This document shows positions 8,970-15,920 of a stretch of DNA of 64,000 nt, one piece after another. Position 1 is the stretch's first letter. Every line of letters starts with the position of its first letter. The stretch is from the NCBI RefSeq assembly GCF_016625195.1, contig NZ_JACVUP010000005.1, forward strand, positions 248,001 through 312,000, read 5' to 3'. The translations under genes were made by a program, and so were the position numbers. The notes beneath the pieces are model-generated. The model was not told the origin of the DNA and searched no databases. It saw only the letters and a program-made list of their open reading frames with translations. Source of the stretch: Erwinia sp. S63. Lineage in GTDB: Bacteria; Pseudomonadota; Gammaproteobacteria; Enterobacterales; Enterobacteriaceae.

Positions 8970-9947
8970 TTATTTCCGTGCCAGTTTGCGTAAGCGTGAG
9001 ACCAGACGCGGGCTGACGAAAAACAGCGCAAAGTAGAGGCTCCAGGGATTGAGCATCGGTCCCGATGAGCACCAAGACTTAAAGCTGCGGCGATAGAGCG
9101 CGATATATTCATCAACAAACGCGCGGCTAAAGCCGTCGCTCTGCAACGCCTTATAGATGTATGACGAGGTGACTTTTAAATAGAGGTGGTAATAGCAGCG
9201 GTCGTGCTTAGTGGATAAAAACGCTTTCATGCCGCCAAACGAGCGAGCAAAAGAGAAGTGTTTTTCGCGCAACGTCGACCGGGTCGCCGAGTTGTCCGAT
9301 ATCACATAGTGATAAACCACCCGCTGAGTGAAGACCACGTCGCTTGCCTGCTGCAGGTGCAGATAATTCATGACAAACAGCAGGTCTTCGAAATTATAAA
9401 TCTCCTCGTTAAAGCTCAGCTGATGCTGACGAATCACATCGCCGCGAAACACCTTGTCGCAGATACCGTGACGTGGGTTGAAATAGAGCAGATCGTTAAT
9501 CGCTGCTGACGCATTCAGCGTGCGTGAAGCCTCTGCATTCGGCGGGAAATTCAGCGGTTTGCCCTGCGCCGTAAAGTGCTGAGACTCCCCCACCACCAGG
9601 CCTACATTGCTTTGCATCAGGCGTACATAGGTTGAGAAAGCGGTGGGCGGCAGAAAATCATCGGCGTCGAGGAAACACAGCAATTTGCCACGTGAAGCGC
9701 GAATCCCCTGATTGCGGGCTGACGACACTCCGCCATTCGGCTTATTAATCAGGTGGAAATGCGGGTAATGGGCGTAGTTCTGTAATATGGCCAGCGAATG
9801 ATCGGTTGAGCCATCATTGATGAATATCACTTCAAAGCGAATTTCATCCTGCTTTATTAGGCTTTCGATGCATCGCTCCAGATACGCTGCGGCGTTGTAC
9901 ACCGGCACGATGACGCTCAGCAAAACGTCGTTAACGGGATTTTGCAT
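8970..9947 (-). CDS. Glycosyltransferase family 2 (first gene of polysaccharide operon)
   Basis: A 325-residue family-2 glycosyltransferase with VLLSVIVPVYNAAAYLERC, FINDGSTDHS, NGGVSSARNQG and the catalytic DAD in LLCFLDADDF. AGAGG precedes the ATG by a short spacer. The gene is first in the leftward operon and lies about 250 bases downstream of the ops element, as expected for RfaH-dependent polysaccharide operons. The C-terminal 25 residues are hydrophobic and basic, so it may sit on the inner membrane. It is related to the third operon gene only at family level. Confidence 0.88.
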   Translation of the reverse strand: MQNPVNDVLLSVIVPVYNAAAYLERCIESLIKQDEIRFEVIFINDGSTDHSLAILQNYAHYPHFHLINKPNGGVSSARNQGIRASRGKLLCFLDADDFLPPTAFSTYVRLMQSNVGLVVGESQHFTAQGKPLNFPPNAEASRTLNASAAINDLLYFNPRHGICDKVFRGDVIRQHQLSFNEEIYNFEDLLFVMNYLHLQQASDVVFTQRVVYHYVISDNSATRSTLREKHFSFARSFGGMKAFLSTKHDRCYYHLYLKVTSSYIYKALQSDGFSRAFVDEYIALYRRSFKSWCSSGPMLNPWSLYFALFFVSPRLVSRLRKLARK

Positions 9948-10193
9948 ATGACCTCTGGACTCTGTCGGTATTAAAAAAGCGGGTAAATAGAGACAAGTGA
10001 AACTGGAGAGGATTTATCGTTAATCCACTCTTCAGATTACTTCTACCCAGCTTAACAATGGTGAATAGCATATTTAGGAGTTTCCTCAGGCAAATAAACA
10101 TGGCCTTTAAATACTCACGAAATCACAACGCAAATAAGAATTTCGCCAGAAAAATTGTGCAGACTTATTTGTAATTAAAGATAAAAAAATAGA

Positions 10194-10231
10194 CAGGCTA
10201 CCGCCCCTGGCTTACAGCTACCAGTGTACTG
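10194..10231 (-). promoter_or_regulatory. JUMPstart element with ops core (RfaH loading site)
   Basis: Read leftward, this 38-base stretch contains CTGGTAGCTGTAAGCCAGG followed by GGCGGTAGCCTG. It matches the JUMPstart sequence found in front of LPS-core, O-antigen and capsule operons, and its end fits the ops core GGCGGTAGNNT that pauses RNA polymerase and recruits RfaH. It lies 247 bases upstream of the first glycosyltransferase start, within the presumed leader. RfaH would prevent premature termination in the three-gene operon. Confidence 0.9.
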
Positions 10232-10366
10232 ACTGCATGATTCAGGCTATTTTTGGCGTAAAGAGACCCCGCTGCGCCCATAAGAGTTCAGTTAGATATC
10301 AGCCAGTTAAAAACGTTTAGCGGGAAAGTAGCGTTTCGCTACCCTCGCGCCTTTCAAGGCATTAGT

Positions 10367-10380
10367 TAATAATATTCTTT
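10367..10380. promoter_or_regulatory. Candidate RcsAB box
   Basis: TAATAATATTCTTT matches the RcsAB box consensus TAAGAATATTCTTA at 12 of 14 positions. It lies about 140 bases upstream of the JUMPstart element, where activator boxes of amylovoran- and stewartan-type promoters may occur. The core promoter between the two elements was not resolved. Confidence 0.55.
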
Positions 10381-10525
10381 ATCAATAACCTGAAGAATTC
10401 AGCCGCATTGCGCTGATCTGTCAGGGTTCACAAGACATGCCGTTCGGGATTAAAAAGGTGCATCTAAAGACGGCCTTCTCAATGAACATCACGACATTAA
10501 CGATTTTTGCTGTATGCCCTGCCCT

Positions 10526-10690
10526 TTAATCATTTCGGCGCGTCATTCGCTGTCCGTTAGGGGCAAGTGGCGTTAATTCAACACGGCCCTCGCAGCCGTA
10601 TTGCAATGGGCTAACAGCCCCAAATTTGCGATCTAATTCAAAACTTTCACTGGCATTCTCACCAGACACGGTAATGAGGTCAATGGGCAC
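10526..10690 (-). CDS. Short open frame of unknown function, possibly a gene fragment
   Basis: A 54-codon frame runs leftward from GTG (10688-10690) to TAA. It includes SESFELDRKFGAVSPL and ends VELTPLAPNGQRMTRRND. The amino-acid composition and codon use look protein-like, unlike other frames in this A+T-rich stretch, but there is no good Shine-Dalgarno and an in-frame stop lies 11 codons upstream. It could be a small gene or the tail of a decayed one. I do not recognise it. Confidence 0.22.
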   Translation of the reverse strand: MPIDLITVSGENASESFELDRKFGAVSPLQYGCEGRVELTPLAPNGQRMTRRND

Positions 10691-11141
10691 TCTGCCAATA
10701 CGGAATTTACTTAGCTGATAAACGGATTAAGCAGAGTGGCAAAGATTAGCCGTGATGAATTGGGATTCTTCAAATTGATAAGTGCAGCTGTAACAGATTG
10801 TTAGGAATAATAAGATAGAAATCAATTTAAAAGGCCACCCGACGCTAACACATTGTTCTTTAAGTTATCAGGCAAATAATCTCATTGAATTAAACTGTAA
10901 TTAATCTTCAGTTACTTTCGGACCTACTATATTTAGTCGTCTGTTGCCCAGATCTCCATAAAAAACCGCTTCTGCAACACTATGAAGAACAACATTAATT
11001 TCAAAACCAAACTTACCGCATAAAGCACTAATAATTTAAGCGAAGCGAAGCCAATTAATGTGACCTGGTCGGCGCAGTGAATTGGGCACAACAGCAGCAC
11101 CTGGCTCATAAACGGGTCCCTTTGAGCCTTGAGTCACAAAC

Positions 11142-11167
11142 AAAAAAGGCGAGGCCGAAGCCTCGCC
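11142..11167 (-). terminator. Terminator of the tailspike/lysis transcript
   Basis: On the minus strand an eight-base-pair stem GGCGAGGC / GCCTCGCC (11148-11167) closes TTCG and is followed by TTTTTTG. It is 15 bases downstream of the tailspike stop. Confidence 0.92.
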
Positions 11168-11181
11168 AAAATGTGCTGAAC

Positions 11182-12927
11182 CTAATCGTAATAGGGAAGT
11201 TTACGATCGACACCGTTGATATTGACCAGCACAAAGCCTGTTGGCGTTGTCGCATTGGTTGGCGTGCCGGCGGCAGTGGCAACCGTCAGCACACCCTTCT
11301 CATTGGCCCCAATCCCTGCCAGACCATTGTGCATGCCAAAGCGTGCGGCTGGCTTCAGGGTGCCCATGGTGGTGGTATCGGTAACGATCGACAGATCAGA
11401 CTGGAACAGCGAGCAGGAACCGCTATCGAAACGCGTTGGGCCGGTGTTTTTCAGGTTAAGCATCGTGTCGCCACTGTTGGCCTTCAGCTTCACCCACACC
11501 ACGGCATAAGTGGTGCCGACACGGCCGTAACGCATATCCAGGATCGCGGGCTGCCCCATATGAAAGGCATCCGCCCACACGGTGTCCAGCCGTTGCAGAT
11601 TGATCCAGGTTTTACCGCTACTGGCCACGTTAACCGGCGTGCCGGCGGTGCCGGTAGGCTGGGTGGCATCAGCCTTACCAATAAACTCCATCACCCACTG
11701 CTGGTTGGCGTTGGGGAAGAATAACTGCCCCAGGCGATACCAGTTGTCGGTTGAGGTGTTATTGGTGATTTTGTAGCCGCTGTAATAGCCCGCGCGCAGT
11801 GACCCGGTGAGGAAACTGCCGTAACTCTCATCGCGGCGATAGCCATATTCAAAGGTGGAAAGCCATCTGCCGGCTACCAGATCGTTCGACACTTTCGCGC
11901 CGGATTGCAGGTTAATCTGACGCATCAGCACACGCGCATTGTTGAGGTTGAAGGGATTGCTGCAATCCTCAATATTGAGCGTATCAATGGTCCAGCCACC
12001 ATCCGATAAATCACCGGGATTACGCGTATGCTCAATCCACACGTTGCGCAAAATCCCTTGCGTACAGCGCGGCATATACAGCGTGGCGTCACCATAGCCG
12101 GTCTGGAAGTTACAGTTGCAGATTTCAATCGCGGTGGAGTGATCCCACGCACCGTTTGGCGAGTTTGACCAGCCTACGTCAAACACGCGCGCATAGGTGT
12201 ATAGGGTGTAAATCTGGTCAAATTTGCTGTCCAGCGTATCTAACACCTTAATTACCGTACCGCCGTTATTTTGTGCGCGGAAACAGTAGATATTTACCGT
12301 GGTGCCTTCGATACAGGTATTTTCGAAGAACGGCTGCACGTTGCTGCACATATCGGCCGTGATGGTGCCTTTGTTGGTGGTGATATCGGCTGAAGCCTGA
12401 CCATTCCAGGCAATGCCTCGAATCGAGGTGCGACGCGCCTTCACCTTGAATACCGGGTTGGCACTTTTATCCGAGATGATGGTGGTGCGCGGCAGGGAAC
12501 CCAGCTCAACATCATCGCCCTGCAGGCCAAAGAAAGCATTGTCTGTGGCGCTGATGTCGATCGGATTAATCAAAAATTTCCCTCCTGGAAAACGCACCGG
12601 CAAATCTTTGATGTTACCGCTGTAGGTTTGCGTCCATGCCAGCATGCGCGTAAAGGAATCGGTGTCGTTGGCGTAGCCATCCCCTTTCGCTCCGAAGTGG
12701 TAAACGTTGATATCGGACGGATCGTTAATCACACGTTTCCAATAAAAACCATTACCCACCGCCAGTGTCCCGCCATCATCCGTGGCGGTGGTGGTGCCGA
12801 TAAAACCGGTAAAGTCACCGCCACCGTGGAAGGTGGAGTCCGCGTTATAGCGACGCAAAAATGCCAGATCGCCATTTTTGGTTGGCGTGGTGGTACGTAG
12901 CTCAGCATAAGAGTTAACTTCGATCAT
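11182..12927 (-). CDS. Tailspike-like beta-helix protein (AmsF/WceF type)
   Basis: A 581-residue protein without a signal peptide. The first 60 residues (MIEVNSYAELRTTTP onward) form a short head-binding-like domain; VYHFGAKGDGYANDTDSF near residue 75 is the entry motif of the pectate-lyase-3 right-handed beta-helix fold found in phage tailspikes and in AmsF/WceF proteins of amylovoran and stewartan loci. Such proteins bind or cleave surface polysaccharide. Two ATG codons follow GAGGAGG; the second has the proper five-base spacing. It is the last gene of the phage-derived transcript, 50 bases after the outer-membrane spanin gene. Whether it is an active depolymerase cannot be judged; no catalytic residues are assigned. 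Confidence 0.8.
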   Translation of the reverse strand: MIEVNSYAELRTTTPTKNGDLAFLRRYNADSTFHGGGDFTGFIGTTTATDDGGTLAVGNGFYWKRVINDPSDINVYHFGAKGDGYANDTDSFTRMLAWTQTYSGNIKDLPVRFPGGKFLINPIDISATDNAFFGLQGDDVELGSLPRTTIISDKSANPVFKVKARRTSIRGIAWNGQASADITTNKGTITADMCSNVQPFFENTCIEGTTVNIYCFRAQNNGGTVIKVLDTLDSKFDQIYTLYTYARVFDVGWSNSPNGAWDHSTAIEICNCNFQTGYGDATLYMPRCTQGILRNVWIEHTRNPGDLSDGGWTIDTLNIEDCSNPFNLNNARVLMRQINLQSGAKVSNDLVAGRWLSTFEYGYRRDESYGSFLTGSLRAGYYSGYKITNNTSTDNWYRLGQLFFPNANQQWVMEFIGKADATQPTGTAGTPVNVASSGKTWINLQRLDTVWADAFHMGQPAILDMRYGRVGTTYAVVWVKLKANSGDTMLNLKNTGPTRFDSGSCSLFQSDLSIVTDTTTMGTLKPAARFGMHNGLAGIGANEKGVLTVATAAGTPTNATTPTGFVLVNINGVDRKLPYYD

Positions 12928-12977
12928 CATAGCCTCCTCGGCCTTTTCAGGTTTGCAATGCAAGTGTGGGAACAGCG

Positions 12978-13208
12978 TTAGTGCGCCGATGTGCCGCAGT
13001 GCTGATCCCAGAGATCGTTGTGGTTGTTGATAGCGCGCACGGTGCGAACATCCATGCGCTCAGCGTCATTGCCGTGGGTGTAAATCGGGGAAAAAAGCGT
13101 ACAAGCAGAGTCGATAACGACGGGGGATTCAGGGTTGGTTGTATTTCGAGTGCTGCAACTTGTCGCGAGCAGCAGCGTCATCAAGGTTAAGATTGTTGGC
13201 TTCCACAC
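12978..13208 (-). CDS. Rz1-like outer-membrane spanin lipoprotein
   Basis: A 76-residue lipoprotein starting at GTG with AGGAGG eight bases upstream. The signal peptide ends in the lipobox LLATSC, and the mature part has the CTLFSPIY and DLWDQHCG motifs common to phage Rz1-like proteins. Its first 27 codons overlap the end of the inner-membrane spanin gene in another frame (13129-13208), the classical embedded Rz/Rz1 layout. With Rz it would fuse inner and outer membranes in the last step of lysis. Its Shine-Dalgarno lies inside Rz codons (Arg-Glu-Glu-Ala-Lys-Arg). Confidence 0.85.
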   Translation of the reverse strand: MWKPTILTLMTLLLATSCSTRNTTNPESPVVIDSACTLFSPIYTHGNDAERMDVRTVRAINNHNDLWDQHCGTSAH

Positions 13209-13422
13209 GTTTAGCCTCCTCGCGCAGCTGTTGCTGCTGCTGGTTTACCGCGACAGCCTGCACTGCCGCTTTGTTCGCGGACTCCACCTCTGATTTGGCC
13301 TGTTGCTGCACCTTGCCAATCTTTCTGCCACCGAAGTAGCTGGCAACCAGTGCCGCAACGATGCCCGCCAGCGCAGCCAGCCAGTGCCAACTGCCTCCGA
13401 GCAGTGAAGTGAGCAGCGTCAT
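13129..13422 (-). CDS. Rz-like inner-membrane spanin
   Basis: A 97-residue protein with an N-terminal membrane segment (about 12-29, WLAALAGIVAALVASYFGG) and a glutamine- and glutamate-rich coiled coil (about 35-80), the architecture of phage i-spanins. Its ATG overlaps the holin stop by four bases, and the Rz1-like gene is embedded in its 3' end. The family is recognised by architecture and position rather than by conserved residues. Confidence 0.8.
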   Translation of the reverse strand: MTLLTSLLGGSWHWLAALAGIVAALVASYFGGRKIGKVQQQAKSEVESANKAAVQAVAVNQQQQQLREEAKRVEANNLNLDDAAARDKLQHSKYNQP

Positions 13423-13769
13423 GGTTTCTCCTCCAGCGTCTTGCGCTGTTCAATCAAGTTTTTCTGTCGGACAAACTGCGCCAGTACGCCCATCGCCACC
13501 ATGAAGGCGCCAATCAATCCGAGGTAGTTATGGGGAAGAATGTCTTTGATGTCCTGAGGCAATGCATTCCAGGCATCCAGCGCGGATGAGGGGAAGGATT
13601 GCGCCCAGGCGCTGAGCATCGATCCCAATGAAGCCAGCCACACTGACCAGGTTTTGAACAACAGTCGCGCATGCTTAACGAACTCCAGCGTGGTAAAACG
13701 CTGGAGCAACAGCAGCACAATCACGGCCGCCAGCACCGCGATAACAAACACCATCCATTTCATATTCAT
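13419..13769 (-). CDS. Holin-like phage membrane protein
   Basis: A 116-residue protein with hydrophobic segments at about 4-20, 38-56 and 88-106 and a charged C-terminus (RQKNLIEQRKTLEEKP). The segment ALPQDIKDILPHNYLGLIGA resembles a family of small phage holins. Start is the ATG that overlaps the lysozyme stop (ATGA at 13766-13769); the longer frame upstream lies within lysozyme. It would form the membrane lesion that releases or activates the endolysin. Here the holin follows the endolysin gene, whereas in lambda S precedes R. Confidence 0.75.
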   Translation of the reverse strand: MNMKWMVFVIAVLAAVIVLLLLQRFTTLEFVKHARLLFKTWSVWLASLGSMLSAWAQSFPSSALDAWNALPQDIKDILPHNYLGLIGAFMVAMGVLAQFVRQKNLIEQRKTLEEKP

Positions 13770-14233
13770 AACAGCCCCCGATAGATGTCGTAGCTGCCGC
13801 TGCGCATCACTTCTGCGTGACGTCTCGCTCGCCCTGGCGTTTGCCGAGCCCATAAGCTGTCAAGCATGGCATTGGCCGCACCGTTGAAGTCGCCCTGGGT
13901 GATGGCGCTCAACATGCCGCGAAACAGCGACAATCCGTCGACGCCCAATTGATACGCCATGCTGATCAACACATCACAGCGCGCCTCACTGCACTTACTC
14001 AGCGCCTGCTGCACCAAAGCACGCTGATTCATCTCCAGCACTTTGTTTTCCACAATGCACTGCTTCCACACGTCGCCCACACGTCGCGGGACCTGGAAGA
14101 TATAGTTGCTGAGTGAGGCCCCTTTCGGACCGATGCGGATACCGCCTGCCACGGTAGGAAACCCTTGCGTATCAAGGTAAGGCGCCTCGCGGTAACCCTC
14201 TTCAAAATTCAAAATGGCAATAATCTGGCTCAT
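13766..14233 (-). CDS. Phage lysozyme (T4-type muramidase, GH24)
   Basis: A 155-residue endolysin. The T4-lysozyme catalytic pattern E-x8-D-x5-T is intact as E12, D21 and T27 in FEEGYREAPYLDTQGFPT. There is no cleavable signal peptide or obvious SAR segment, so export depends on the holin. GAGG precedes the ATG by eight bases. It heads a tightly coupled cassette: lysozyme-holin and holin-Rz overlap by ATGA, and Rz1 is nested in Rz. The absence of frameshifts or stops in the four genes suggests maintenance by selection. Confidence 0.9.
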   Translation of the reverse strand: MSQIIAILNFEEGYREAPYLDTQGFPTVAGGIRIGPKGASLSNYIFQVPRRVGDVWKQCIVENKVLEMNQRALVQQALSKCSEARCDVLISMAYQLGVDGLSLFRGMLSAITQGDFNGAANAMLDSLWARQTPGRARRHAEVMRSGSYDIYRGLL

Positions 14234-14414
14234 AACGATTCCTCTTTGACGGGCGCAACGGTCTGAAAATGACTGCGCAAATAATCAAAAACATAAATCT
14301 CACTGATCTATCCGCCGATCTGAGGCCACGCGTGATCCGCGCTACGCTCAAGCGAGGCTAAACAGTGAGCAATAACGAAACGTTCCGTTTAAAGCTGGGA
14401 AAAATGACAAGGAT

Positions 14415-14693
14415 TTAGCGCACGGCGTACAAATGGACATGGGGCAAGCAGCAGTTGTCGAAGCTGGCACTTTCGGCCTGACTTCGTGTGGGTGCCATTA
14501 CCGCACAGTCGACTCGCGACTGCGTCTGGCGCTGGCAAATGCGTTCTGCGCTACGCAAAGTTGGGTTATCGGGCTCAAGACCTAAAGCGCAGTCGATACT
14601 GCGCTTCAGGCGGCTAAGTGACTGGCGGCGTCGGTGACGGCGGGTGCGCGCGTTTCCGGTGAAGACTGACTTGCCATACTGGATAATCGCCAT
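14415..14693 (-). CDS. N-like transcription antitermination protein (P22 N type)
   Basis: A 92-residue basic protein with a strong ribosome-binding site (AGGAGG, five bases before ATG). Residues 6-23, YGKSVFTGNARTRRHRRR, align with the start of P22 N as I recall it, whose RNA-binding peptide reads NAKTRRHERRR. This arginine-rich motif binds boxB RNA; the rest binds NusA and RNA polymerase. The C-terminal LPHVHLYAVR also resembles the P22 N tail. A boxA-boxB nut site lies 225 bases upstream in the same transcript, as in lambda nutL-N. N would carry polymerase through terminators into the lysis and tailspike genes. The gene is easily missed because its only strong signature is 18 residues long. 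Confidence 0.82.
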   Translation of the reverse strand: MAIIQYGKSVFTGNARTRRHRRRQSLSRLKRSIDCALGLEPDNPTLRSAERICQRQTQSRVDCAVMAPTRSQAESASFDNCCLPHVHLYAVR

Positions 14694-14917
14694 AACTCCT
14701 CCTGTGAATGAGTCTTTGGCGATGGGGTGGCAGGCGCGGCGTGTCGGCTGAAGCCGAGGCGTCCGTTATTCCACTGCAAACACTCGACATCGACCCGCCC
14801 GGCTGCATTCGCGGCCAGGGATAAGCAGAGGAGAGTGAAGTCAGAAGAGAGCTGACGACGCTGCATAATGCGCATCCACCCCATCCCAAAATTCACTGAC
14901 TTTGGGTGGTGGGTATC

Positions 14918-14950
14918 GCGCTTGTGCAGCGCCTCAATTGTTTAAGAGCG
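14918..14950 (-). promoter_or_regulatory. nut site: boxA and boxB
   Basis: Read leftward: boxA CGCTCTTAAA (14950-14941), an eight-base spacer CAATTGAG, and boxB hairpin GCGCT-GCACA-AGCGC (14932-14918). The five-base-pair stem is identical to the P22 boxB stem (GCGCT/AGCGC) as I recall it; the pentaloop GCACA can form a GNRA-like fold if one base is extruded, as in lambda and P22. It lies about 60 bases after the pL-type promoter and upstream of the N gene. Confidence 0.88.
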
Positions 14951-15004
14951 GGCTCATCCGGGAGCAGTGATGTCTTCCTTCCATGGTCAAATTATTAACA
15001 GGTT

Positions 15005-15055
15005 CTAATACATTGGCAAACACCAACAGTTAATTTTTTATTTACCATCGGTTAA
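15005..15055 (-). promoter_or_regulatory. pL-type promoter with two repressor operators
   Basis: On the minus strand TTAACT (15033-15028), 17 bases, TATTAG (15010-15005) form a candidate promoter aimed at the nut site and N. Two copies of the operator core seen near cI lie here: CCATCGGTTAA (15045-15055) and CCAACAGTTAA (15023-15033); the second covers the -35 element. Repressor binding would block the promoter. Confidence 0.7.
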
Positions 15056-15106
15056 ATTTATGATTTCAGCCAGAATATTTTTTTACCTGTTCAGCGCGTT
15101 CTGTGA

Positions 15107-15838
15107 TCAACCTAAAATCTGGTAATCACGCGCCTGGCTCATGATGACACGCGCCACCACCTGCAATGAGGCCGCCTCATCCAGCGTTAAGTACCAGGTC
15201 TCATAGCGCTTATTGTCGGAGATGACCGCGACCTTTCTGTGCTGCAGCTGAAGACGTTTGAGATAAAGTTGATCGTCCAGCGTAAACAGGTAAATCCCGT
15301 CGCCGTCAAAGCGATGCACGCTGATATCCACAAACAGCTGATCACGTGGCGCAAAGGTGCCGGCCATCGAATCATTGTTAAGCGCGATTAGGCGGATGCT
15401 CTCTGCCGGACGGCCGCTGAACAGCACGCGCGCCTCATCCAGCCCATACTCGATAGCCTGAATGGTTTCGACCAGTTCATCACGCGCAGCAATGCCCTGA
15501 GCGCTTCGCTGCCCAATATCCAGACTCTCGACGCGGAACCGATGTTGCGGGTCAATAAGTGCATGCTGGCTCACCGTGGCATCGGGTTGCTCCATGCCAA
15601 ACTGCAGCCACTCTACGCGCACGTCTAGCAACTGGCTGAGCGCCAGTAGATTACTGTCATCCGGAATCGATTGAGCGTTAAACCATTTCCAGACCCCCGG
15701 TGTTGAGATCCTGCATCCCCTTTTCTGCAGCGCCTGTGCAACCTGTTTGTTTCGTCCATGTCCGACAATTCCCGCGCTATCACACGCGGCAATCAGCCTG
15801 GCAGTAAAAGCTTGTCTGTTACTCTCTTTTTTAACCAT
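15107..15838 (-). CDS. CI-like phage repressor (HTH plus S24 peptidase-like domain)
   Basis: A 243-residue repressor with an N-terminal helix-turn-helix (about 28-72, VAQALQKRGCRISTPGVWKW) and a LexA/CI-type C-terminal domain. The catalytic serine S157 (NNDSM) and lysine K194 (YLKRL) are 37 residues apart, as in LexA. No Ala-Gly or Cys-Gly bond is visible in the linker where self-cleavage would be expected, so SOS cleavage is not assured. The start codon is covered by an operator and has no Shine-Dalgarno, consistent with a leaderless message as for lambda cI. Operators lie on both sides of the gene. Confidence 0.88.
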   Translation of the reverse strand: MVKKESNRQAFTARLIAACDSAGIVGHGRNKQVAQALQKRGCRISTPGVWKWFNAQSIPDDSNLLALSQLLDVRVEWLQFGMEQPDATVSQHALIDPQHRFRVESLDIGQRSAQGIAARDELVETIQAIEYGLDEARVLFSGRPAESIRLIALNNDSMAGTFAPRDQLFVDISVHRFDGDGIYLFTLDDQLYLKRLQLQHRKVAVISDNKRYETWYLTLDEAASLQVVARVIMSQARDYQILG

Positions 15839-15920
15839 CAGTTAATAATCTGCCATCAGTTAAAGACTGAATGTTATTTTCTTTTTTGCTACCAGTTCAT
15901 TTTATATTACCGTCAGTTTA
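15831..15920. promoter_or_regulatory. OR-like operator cluster upstream of the repressor gene
   Basis: Three copies of an 11-base core: CCATCAGTTAA at 15835-15845 and 15853-15863 (18 bases apart) and CCGTCAGTTTA at 15910-15920. The first is part of a perfect TTAAC-N5-GTTAA inverted repeat (15831-15845). Together with the two pL copies this gives five sites, a lambda-like two-operator layout with cI between them. Confidence 0.75.

Larger units (their letters stand above)
9948..11141. other. 1.2-kb A+T-rich region between the polysaccharide operon and the phage-derived element
   Basis: The left part is the operon leader with the JUMPstart element. Beyond the RcsAB-like box, at 10328-10342, there is a hairpin GTAGCG-TTT-CGCTAC. 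From 10400 to 11040 I see no recognisable gene, IS end or RNA, only the short frame listed at 10526-10690. The length and composition suggest decayed or foreign DNA next to the phage-derived unit. Confidence 0.5.
11142..15920 (-). mobile_element. Reduced lambdoid prophage-derived element: repressor, N/nut, lysis cassette, tailspike
   Basis: All genes read leftward: CI-like repressor, pL-type promoter with operators, nut site, N antiterminator, lysozyme, holin, inner- and outer-membrane spanins, tailspike-like protein, terminator. There is no integrase, excisionase, replication, terminase, head or tail-tube gene. It ends about 220 bases from the proA terminator. In E. coli the corresponding side of proA carries thrW, a well-known prophage attachment site, but no tRNA is visible here. 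In lambda or P22 the pL operon does not contain lysis or tailspike genes, so this is a rearranged, compact unit rather than one simply truncated end. Confidence 0.85.

Noticed and set aside
10400-11040. Insertion sequence or CRISPR array in the gene-poor A+T-rich stretch
   Set aside because: No transposase frame, terminal inverted repeats, target duplication or regularly spaced repeats were seen here or anywhere else in the window.
14606-14896. 96-residue minus-strand frame between the nut site and the N gene
   Set aside because: It overlaps N by 88 bases, has a poor ribosome-binding site and no recognisable features. The stretch corresponds to the leader between nutL and N in lambda-like phages, so it is probably untranslated.
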